A stretch of 37,664 bases of DNA from Planctomycetota bacterium (GTDB taxonomy: Bacteria; Planctomycetota; MHYJ01; WSZJ01; JACPWG01): NCBI GenBank assembly GCA_016197205.1, contig JACPWG010000079.1, positions 1 to 37,664 of the forward strand, written 5' to 3'. Positions 1-5,940 of this stretch are shown one piece after another. The stretch's first letter is position 1. Each line of letters begins with the position of its first letter. A program made the position numbers and the translations under genes. The notes under the pieces were generated by a model, which made no database searches, had not been told where the DNA came from, and was given only the letters and a program-made list of their open reading frames with translations.

Positions 1-343
1 GCTTGCCGACCTCCCGCATCCGCACGCTGGACCGGACCTGCTCGTCCACCTCGTCCGGGTCATCCGTGCGGAAGTCGACCGTGAAGTCCCCGTCGCGCGT
101 CACGCGCAGGAGGGAGGGCTTTTCATTCGCCCCGAACGCCGCGCCGAGATGCGTGGCGAGGAGATCGTCCAGGAAGAGGAAATAGACCTGGCCCGCGGCG
201 TCGTCCTCGACCGTGAGCACCGGGGAGAGCTTGCGCGGGACCTGGAACCAGAGCCCGCTGGGGAAGACGGCGGCGGTCTGCAGGGTCTGGAGGGCGCGCA
301 AGCCTCTCCGATGGATGCCCCAACGAATACTGGAGTGCTCCAT
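1..343 (-). pseudogene. Truncated second copy of ppk1 (polyphosphate kinase fragment)
   Basis: Positions 1-302 match 7812-8113 inside the intact ppk1 at 298 of 302 bases, in the same orientation. The differences are at 125, 218, 239 and 254. Read on the minus strand, the fragment encodes the equivalent of PPK residues about 180-280 with no stop, and it runs off the left edge of the window. Homology ends abruptly at 302. Upstream of the junction the frame stays open for 14 unrelated codons to an ATG at 343 that has no Shine-Dalgarno, so expression from there is doubtful. How far the copy extends to the left cannot be seen. It could be a real partial duplication flanking the neighbouring island, or an assembly join between strain variants. 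Confidence 0.8.
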
Positions 344-372
344 CCGTGATCCGACGGACCTACGTGCTGGAC

Positions 373-2340
373 TCAGTCCGAGGCCGGGGCGTCGATCGGA
401 CGGGAGCGAGCCTCCTTCGCCCGGAGGCGAGCCGCCTGCTCGACACCCTTAAACGTCGCCTCTCGGAGGAGCCCGGAGAGTTGCTCCCGCAGCGCAGGCC
501 AGGTCCCTTCCGCGCGATCGGTCCTGGGCATGATCTTCATGACCTGTTGCAGGGCCAAGCCGATGCTCGCGGAGACCAAGTCCTCCCCGAAGAATCGGAG
601 GTATAGCGCCTCCTGCCCTCGCAGAAACGCCCTGCTCAGTTCATCGACCTCGATTTCCCAAATCCACCGTCCGAATTGGAGGACACGCTCGAACCGAGTG
701 TGGGCAGCCTCCTCGTCGTGCGTGCAGGGAACGAGGTGGTTCGGCGGCACGCAGGCATCGATGAGTACATGCTGGAGGTACTCGAAGTCGACGAGCATGG
801 TACGGAGGTAGAGAAGACCGCCGGGCGTCAGGGTGTAGTACTCGGGTTTTCTCTCTTCGATGAGTCCGAGCTCCCTCAGATTGCTGCACGTTCGCTCGAT
901 GCGGGATCCGGGATAATCGAAAAGCGATTCCAGGCCCACAACCACCTCTCGGATGGGCATTCCGGACTCGGCGTCGCCGTGCTCGATTGCCATCAACACC
1001 CGGAGCCGTACGATGACGCCAATGCGATCCCTCACAACATCGTTGAACAGATTACACAGCCACGAGTTGCGAGTGTCATAGATGGCGTTCACGCCGAGCA
1101 GAATCGCCTTAAGTGTCCTCCGTGGTGTCAGCACATCTCGGATGTTCTGTCGGCCGGCCAGGGCGTCCAGAAGATCCTTCCAATTGAGATGACCGCTGGC
1201 GACGTAGTTTGCCGTGGCTAGTAGGCTGAGTCGGGTGTTGCAGTTCGCTAGCTTGTGCACGAGGTCGATTACGCTCATGCGATAGCGCGTGGAATCGTTG
1301 GTTGTGGCCCGGGTGAGCTGGACCAGGATCTCCCGGATCACGACGTCGGCGGGTTTGTCCTCGAACCCCTCGCCCAGTACCTCCCGAAGTTCGATCTGTG
1401 ATCCAGACGCGTCCGAGACGAAGGTGCCGCGTCCGACACGGCCCCGGAAATTATCGAGGAAATCCTTCAGTCTCCGTTCCAGCACGTCGGCGATGATGGG
1501 AGGACGCAGCTCACCACGAAGCGCCCGCCGAGCAGCCGTGTGCGGGGAGCTCAGCGAGACCGGTCGCAGCCCGACTACGACGCCTGCATGGTCGTCGGTG
1601 GGTGCCCCCGGGCTCTCGGCCCCTCGTGCCAGGAGGTCTGCGTACTTGAGGATCTCGTGGATCTGATTCGTGGCTAGGTGGTCGACGTTGTCGATGATGA
1701 CGCCCGGGATACGACGAAAGCGACCACGAATGAACGCACACTGCGCCCGTGTGTAGTCGAGCACGCGGACGTTCGCACGCTCGAACATCTCGGCGAGTCC
1801 GACTTGGTCCTGTGTCGAAAGCGTGCCGTTCTTGCGCCACTCCGCAAGCAAGACCCCGGTCTTTCCATCGCACAGTCCGAGGCGGCTCAACGAGAAGTCA
1901 TACCAGTCCACCAGATCGCGAGGCCTGTTGGTGATCAAGTTTTCAAGCTTCCGGCGAATAAGCTCCTTCACTTGATGGATCGGAGGACGCTCATCCGCCT
2001 CATCCACCTCCCCGAGTACGTTCACCCATACGAGCCACCACTCCTCCGTCGCAAGTTGGCCTGCCAACACGTGGCGCAGAAATGTGGTCTTGCCGAGGCC
2101 CGTCGGCGCCACCAGTAGGAATGCCATTCGTCGGGAGTGGCGAATGTAGTTCGAGATATCGCTAGGATCAACTCCCAGCTCCTGGCGCCGTTCCACATAG
2201 AGAGTGGACTCCTCGCCGACGTCGGGCTCAACGACGAGGTTCAAAAACGAGCTGTAGACATGCTTCCAGAGTGGATTGTACCTTCTTCTCGATCCAGTGA
2301 AGGAATCGGAGGCCTTTCTCAGCATCATGGCGAATCCCAT
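373..2340 (-). CDS. P-loop ATPase with C-terminal winged helix (STAND/AAA-like, island gene)
   Basis: A 655-residue cytoplasmic ATPase of unknown role. Walker A is APTGLGKTT at residues 78-86, with Ala in place of the first Gly. Walker B is GVIIDNVD near 213-220, and VVVGLRP near 254-260 looks like the Arg-bearing strand seen in STAND and Orc/Cdc6-like ATPases. Helical repeats follow, then a winged-helix segment near 440-515 (RTCSNLRELGLIEE, then YYTLTPGG). No nuclease or other effector domain is recognisable in the last 140 residues. It is the last gene of the minus-strand island, 419 bp downstream of the wHTH gene. There is no clear Shine-Dalgarno before ATG 2340. Base composition is visibly less GC-rich than the flanking genes. 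It could be a DNA-remodelling ATPase, a signal-sensing STAND protein or part of a defence module; the sequence does not decide. Confidence 0.75.
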   Translation of the reverse strand: MGFAMMLRKASDSFTGSRRRYNPLWKHVYSSFLNLVVEPDVGEESTLYVERRQELGVDPSDISNYIRHSRRMAFLLVAPTGLGKTTFLRHVLAGQLATEEWWLVWVNVLGEVDEADERPPIHQVKELIRRKLENLITNRPRDLVDWYDFSLSRLGLCDGKTGVLLAEWRKNGTLSTQDQVGLAEMFERANVRVLDYTRAQCAFIRGRFRRIPGVIIDNVDHLATNQIHEILKYADLLARGAESPGAPTDDHAGVVVGLRPVSLSSPHTAARRALRGELRPPIIADVLERRLKDFLDNFRGRVGRGTFVSDASGSQIELREVLGEGFEDKPADVVIREILVQLTRATTNDSTRYRMSVIDLVHKLANCNTRLSLLATANYVASGHLNWKDLLDALAGRQNIRDVLTPRRTLKAILLGVNAIYDTRNSWLCNLFNDVVRDRIGVIVRLRVLMAIEHGDAESGMPIREVVVGLESLFDYPGSRIERTCSNLRELGLIEERKPEYYTLTPGGLLYLRTMLVDFEYLQHVLIDACVPPNHLVPCTHDEEAAHTRFERVLQFGRWIWEIEVDELSRAFLRGQEALYLRFFGEDLVSASIGLALQQVMKIMPRTDRAEGTWPALREQLSGLLREATFKGVEQAARLRAKEARSRPIDAPASD

Positions 2341-2759
2341 TGTGGTTCACTAAGGGTATCAGCGTCGACATGTGCCGAGCGCTCGGGCGGGGGCGCAGCC
2401 GCGATGCACGACGGCGACGCAGCACGGTCAGAGCATCGGGCAGCGGTTAGGAAGCGGATGTAACCTCCGCCGCCAAAGTCGACCAAAGTGAATATTGCGC
2501 GGACCCTACGAATGGCTCGAATTGCTCAGAATCCGGACGCACGCGACCCGTCCGCCGCACTGAGCCCGATCTAATGGAGACCCGGGTAGCCAAGAGCCCA
2601 AGATCACGCCCATGCGCAGGGAGGAATGATCACTGCAATGGTGGGGAAGGGATGATGGCTGACCAAGAGTGAGGCATGCCTCATGACTTGCCCATGAGCC
2701 CGCGCCCTCGACCTTCCAATGGATGGGTTGCTTGCATGCGGCCTGCGCGCGCAGGTCTG
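2341..2759. other. Intergenic region between the island regulator and ATPase genes
   Basis: This 419-bp stretch has no convincing ORF. Its only clear structure is a perfect 14-bp palindrome at 2670-2683. I see no strong -35/-10 pair directed at the ATPase, so the ATPase may be read through from the regulator's promoter or from a promoter I cannot recognise. Confidence 0.5.
2670..2683. promoter_or_regulatory. Perfect 14-bp palindrome, possible operator
   Basis: TGAGGCATGCCTCA is its own reverse complement. It lies downstream of the wHTH gene stop and upstream of the ATPase start. A dyad of this size suits a dimeric winged-helix protein, but only one copy is present and binding is inference. 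Confidence 0.3.
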
Positions 2760-3365
2760 TCAGTCCGCACTAACATAGTTCGGGTTAAGCGCGCCAATCA
2801 GCACGCTCTCCCTCTGCCAATAGGTGACCTGCATAGCGGGGCCCTCCTCGTGCCTGTTCGAGGGAGGGGAAGCCGAGCGCTGACCGCGAATCCGGCGGAG
2901 CAGGTCACGGCCGAGAGGCGTGAGGCGGTGGAGCTTCACCCGGCGATCCACTCCGACCCCGGACCAGCGCTCGACCAAGCCGCTCGCGCGGAGTCCAGCT
3001 AGGAGTCGCGACGCCTTGCTCTCATCAGAGTGCAGTTCGTTCTGTCGCTTCGGCCCGGCCTCGAGCTCCAGAAGAACCGACTTTGCAGCGTCTCCCAGGA
3101 CCTGGGCCTGCTGAGAGTGTTCCTCCTCCTGGTCCGCCTGTGCGAGGAGGTACGCGCTCAGGACGTCCGATAACCCTCTCCGATATCCCCCGGCGAATGG
3201 ATCGAGAGGAGGAGCGACCGCCGCCAGTGCCCTCCCCAGCTCCCGAAGTTCCCCCTCGGGCAGGAACTCTGCGAGCCAGCGCCCAAGGTTGCGACCCAAC
3301 AGGCGAAGCTGCTCGCCGTCCTCCGTCGCCGCCGACAACTGTTTCCGAAGCTCATCGATTCTCAT
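2760..3365 (-). CDS. MarR-like winged-helix transcriptional regulator (island gene)
   Basis: A 201-residue protein. A helical N-terminus (1-85) is followed by a winged-helix DNA-binding domain at about 88-160. The recognition region reads SDESKASRLLAGLRASGLVE, and the wing and following helix read RRVKLHRLTPLGRDLL, the pattern of MarR and related one-domain regulators. The tail after residue 160 is low complexity. The ATG at 3365 lies only 9 bp after a strong -10 box, so the transcript is nearly leaderless. The gene follows the FAD-protein gene by 55 bp on the same strand and precedes the ATPase gene. Four phased CAAG repeats over its promoter make autoregulation likely. The winged helix is clear; the family assignment within wHTH proteins is less so. 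Confidence 0.75.
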   Translation of the reverse strand: MRIDELRKQLSAATEDGEQLRLLGRNLGRWLAEFLPEGELRELGRALAAVAPPLDPFAGGYRRGLSDVLSAYLLAQADQEEEHSQQAQVLGDAAKSVLLELEAGPKRQNELHSDESKASRLLAGLRASGLVERWSGVGVDRRVKLHRLTPLGRDLLRRIRGQRSASPPSNRHEEGPAMQVTYWQRESVLIGALNPNYVSAD

Positions 3366-3374
3366 GGCTGCGTA

Positions 3375-3403
3375 ATTCTACCCCATTAGCAAGTAATTGT
3401 CAA
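3375..3403 (-). promoter_or_regulatory. Strong sigma70-type promoter of the wHTH regulator
   Basis: On the minus strand, TTGACA (3403-3398), a 17-bp spacer and TAGAAT (3380-3375). The start codon is at 3365, 9 bp beyond the -10 box, so the expected leader is about 2-3 nt. The region is far more AT-rich than its surroundings. Confidence 0.8.
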
Positions 3404-3427
3404 GTAAATAACAAGCTCTTTCAAGTA
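3390..3427. promoter_or_regulatory. Four helically phased CAAG iterons overlapping the promoter
   Basis: CAAG occurs at 3390, 3401, 3412 and 3422 on the plus strand. Three of the copies are CAAGTA. Spacings are 11, 11 and 10 bp, about one helical turn each, so all copies face the same side of the DNA. The array covers the spacer and -35 box of the wHTH promoter and runs into the last codons of the upstream FAD-protein gene. Most likely it is an operator for the adjacent wHTH protein (inference). Confidence 0.6.
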
Positions 3428-5838
3428 TTTCCGCTAGGCCATGCCGCGACGACGGCGACCCCGTAGTCCCGCCGGAGTTCCTCCACTCTCAGGGCTAGGC
3501 GCGTTGCGCCTAGCTCGCATGCCGGTACAGCTACAATACTTGCACCGAGGTTCCCAATCGAGCGAAGGATGTCCGGATGGTCGATGTCGCTACAGACAAG
3601 TGCGCACAAGGAGTGGTGGTGGGTCAGGGTGAGGACCAACCGCTGGCTATCCCGCCCGCCACGACCACAGGAAGGGCACTTCCCAAAGTGCTTCACCTCT
3701 CTCTCAGTCCCATCCGAAAACATGACTCGCACGCGGCCATTGCCGTCTCCGACGACACGAGCCGCTTCAAGATCACGGCGTCCACCGGCATCCCCCACAC
3801 CAACCATGAGCCGCGGTCTGCCTCCGCGAATCCGCCTGGGGCCGGCCGCCGGTGTGGAGCCCGGTGCCGTCTGGGCGATTCCAGAAGACGGCAGAATGTG
3901 AAACGCAACTTCCATCTGCTTGCGGAGATCCGTCGGCTCCTGGCTTGCCGTCTCGATCGCAATCTGGCGCGCCGCCTCAATTTTGGGGAGCCCATAGGGC
4001 CGCCACTCGAGCACGCACTTGGCGGCGTCGAGGTCTTCCCTGCGAATACTGCGAAACCTGTGCATGCGGAAGGGATCGCTCGGTGAGCAGTCTAGCTTGT
4101 CGCCAGTTTCGAACCCGGGGATCGGCGGACCCAAGGGCACCACATCGCCATCCGCTAGTTCCACGCTTGTACCGTCAGTAAGGCCGGTGCGCGCGACGAA
4201 CAGATCGAGGAAGCGTCCGGGACCGAAACCCTTGTCAAGCCCGACGACCAGGGCCCGGGCTGTCGCGACGGCGGGGATCTGCTTCTGCCAGCCGCCTCGC
4301 AAAAGGGCGACGAGGCCTTGCACCTCCTCAACCGAGATGGGGTGCAAGTGTTCCCCAAAGCGATGGAACCACTCAAAAAAGCTTGTTTCCAAATCCGCAT
4401 ACCCTGGATCTTGCATCAGCCGCGACCACTCGTCGACAGTGGGCCCAGTCTGCCCTTCACAAAGCTGAAGCACGCTTCGCGCAAGGTCCAGCACTCCGCT
4501 CCCGAGACCTTTGCAGACGACCTTGAGGAGCTCCCATCGCTGTGAGTATTCGATCGGGCTTGCGCGGCCGTCCCAGAGGCGCGCGGCCGCAACATCAAAT
4601 GGCTCCGGTGGATGCTCTTTGAGTTCCCTCTGCGCACCTGGAAGTACGTCCCTTTTCGGACCGTGGCGGATCACGAATTCGTCCACCGAGAAGGGGAGAT
4701 CCTCTCCATCGATTTGAACCGGCTTGCCCGCTTTGTGGCGCAGCTTTCCCTTCCGATACGGGCCAGGATCGACCAGGGACCCCGTGGGGTCCAGTCTGAG
4801 CCCTTGGAGCTTCAATACCCGGGCGACGAGGAATCGATTGAGTACAAAAGCACCGGGGTCGAGAGGGAGCTCGTTCTCTCCGTTCAGGACCACTCGGATT
4901 CCCCTTCTCGAGTCCGAGTGCAGCCGGCTCCTCAAGGCCGCATCCAATTCCGGGGCGTTGATCTCCAGATATCCTGCGAGGATCTCCATCGCATTTCCTT
5001 GGTGCTCACGTTCGAGCTTGGACACTGCTGCCTTGATGCGCCTCGTCTCTTCGGCGTTATCGGGCAAGATATCCTCTACGATCTTGGCCTGATGAAATCC
5101 GCCAAGTGCGATTTTGAGAAAGTCGATGCACCCGCCGTCTCCGCGCCCAGAGACAAGATAGGTACGCGAGTCGACGCCGGGCGACAGCTTGTTGTGCGCG
5201 TCGTGGTCGTGCCAGTATTCCTTGGCTCCAAAGTCGGCCAGGTCGCGCTCCTCGCCGAATCCCGGTGCCAGGATCGCGACGTCAGCCTCATGTGAATGCG
5301 TGGCCGCTCCATCCTCCGACCTCCAGACAATCACAGGCGGGGGGCCGGGCCGAACTTCCTCGACGAATGCGTGGAACTTCCGTTGGACTGGGAACGCCGT
5401 GGCCACCGCGTCCCAGCCTGCTTGGAGCGTTCTAGAGACATCGACTGCGAACTCCGCCGACCAGTCCAAGAGCGGCAGGCCCGCCCTGCCCTCGGGCCAG
5501 CCGTCCGCCGGCCAGTCGTACATGTGGGGATGGATGTGGCGCGAATGTACGGTATGAAACAACTCGAACAGGCGGTCCGTTCTCTCGAACAGGACTACCT
5601 GGAAACCTTCCATCGCCGCGGCGAGGGCCGCCGTGGCACCCGCGGCCCCTGCTCCAACGACCGCAACCCTCCCGCGGCGATGTCGCCTTGCGAGCGCGGC
5701 CACCAGGTTCAGCGCACGCCACTGCTGCGAAACGACCGTGAGTGAACGTTCCGCCCCGCCCACCATGTAGACGCATGCCCAGCGGCCCACGCGAAGACGA
5801 TCGAGGACCCGATCATTCTCGTCCGGCATGCCGTACAT
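3421..5838 (-). CDS. FAD/NAD(P)-binding protein fused to a nitrilase-like C-terminal segment (island gene)
   Basis: An 805-residue protein. A Rossmann dinucleotide-binding motif VAVVGAGAAGATAAL starts near residue 58 (GxGxxG at 62-67, acidic residue E85 at the end of strand 2), followed by HSRHIHPHMYDWP near 98-110. The first ~250 residues resemble FAD-NAD(P)-binding proteins. The middle (~250-640) is unrecognised. The C-terminus has a CPSCG pair at 721-725. From about 745 it resembles the catalytic-cysteine strand and following helix of carbon-nitrogen hydrolases (ALVCSDIDHPDILR, then GASIVAVP), with C749 as the candidate nucleophile. Lys716 or Lys720 could be the partner lysine; no matching glutamate was found. 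The nitrilase-like part stops soon after the second conserved strand, so it is shorter than a full domain. ATG 5838 follows GGAGAGC closely; ATG 5829 is an alternative. Substrate and function are unknown. Confidence 0.7.
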   Translation of the reverse strand: MYGMPDENDRVLDRLRVGRWACVYMVGGAERSLTVVSQQWRALNLVAALARRHRRGRVAVVGAGAAGATAALAAAMEGFQVVLFERTDRLFELFHTVHSRHIHPHMYDWPADGWPEGRAGLPLLDWSAEFAVDVSRTLQAGWDAVATAFPVQRKFHAFVEEVRPGPPPVIVWRSEDGAATHSHEADVAILAPGFGEERDLADFGAKEYWHDHDAHNKLSPGVDSRTYLVSGRGDGGCIDFLKIALGGFHQAKIVEDILPDNAEETRRIKAAVSKLEREHQGNAMEILAGYLEINAPELDAALRSRLHSDSRRGIRVVLNGENELPLDPGAFVLNRFLVARVLKLQGLRLDPTGSLVDPGPYRKGKLRHKAGKPVQIDGEDLPFSVDEFVIRHGPKRDVLPGAQRELKEHPPEPFDVAAARLWDGRASPIEYSQRWELLKVVCKGLGSGVLDLARSVLQLCEGQTGPTVDEWSRLMQDPGYADLETSFFEWFHRFGEHLHPISVEEVQGLVALLRGGWQKQIPAVATARALVVGLDKGFGPGRFLDLFVARTGLTDGTSVELADGDVVPLGPPIPGFETGDKLDCSPSDPFRMHRFRSIRREDLDAAKCVLEWRPYGLPKIEAARQIAIETASQEPTDLRKQMEVAFHILPSSGIAQTAPGSTPAAGPRRIRGGRPRLMVGVGDAGGRRDLEAARVVGDGNGRVRVMFSDGTEREVKHFGKCPSCGRGGRDSQRLVLTLTHHHSLCALVCSDIDHPDILRSIGNLGASIVAVPACELGATRLALRVEELRRDYGVAVVAAWPSGNT

Positions 5839-5940
5839 GCTCTCCAGGTGAACAACCGACCGATGCTGGTACTTTCCGGTCGAAACTGGACCGTCGCCGC
5901 GCCAAGATTTCTACGAGTTCCTTGCTCCCCCAAGGCGGCA

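Noticed and set aside
5921..5936. Terminator between ppk1 and the island (CCTTG...CAAGG)
   Set aside because: A 5-bp stem without a T-tract is too weak to call.
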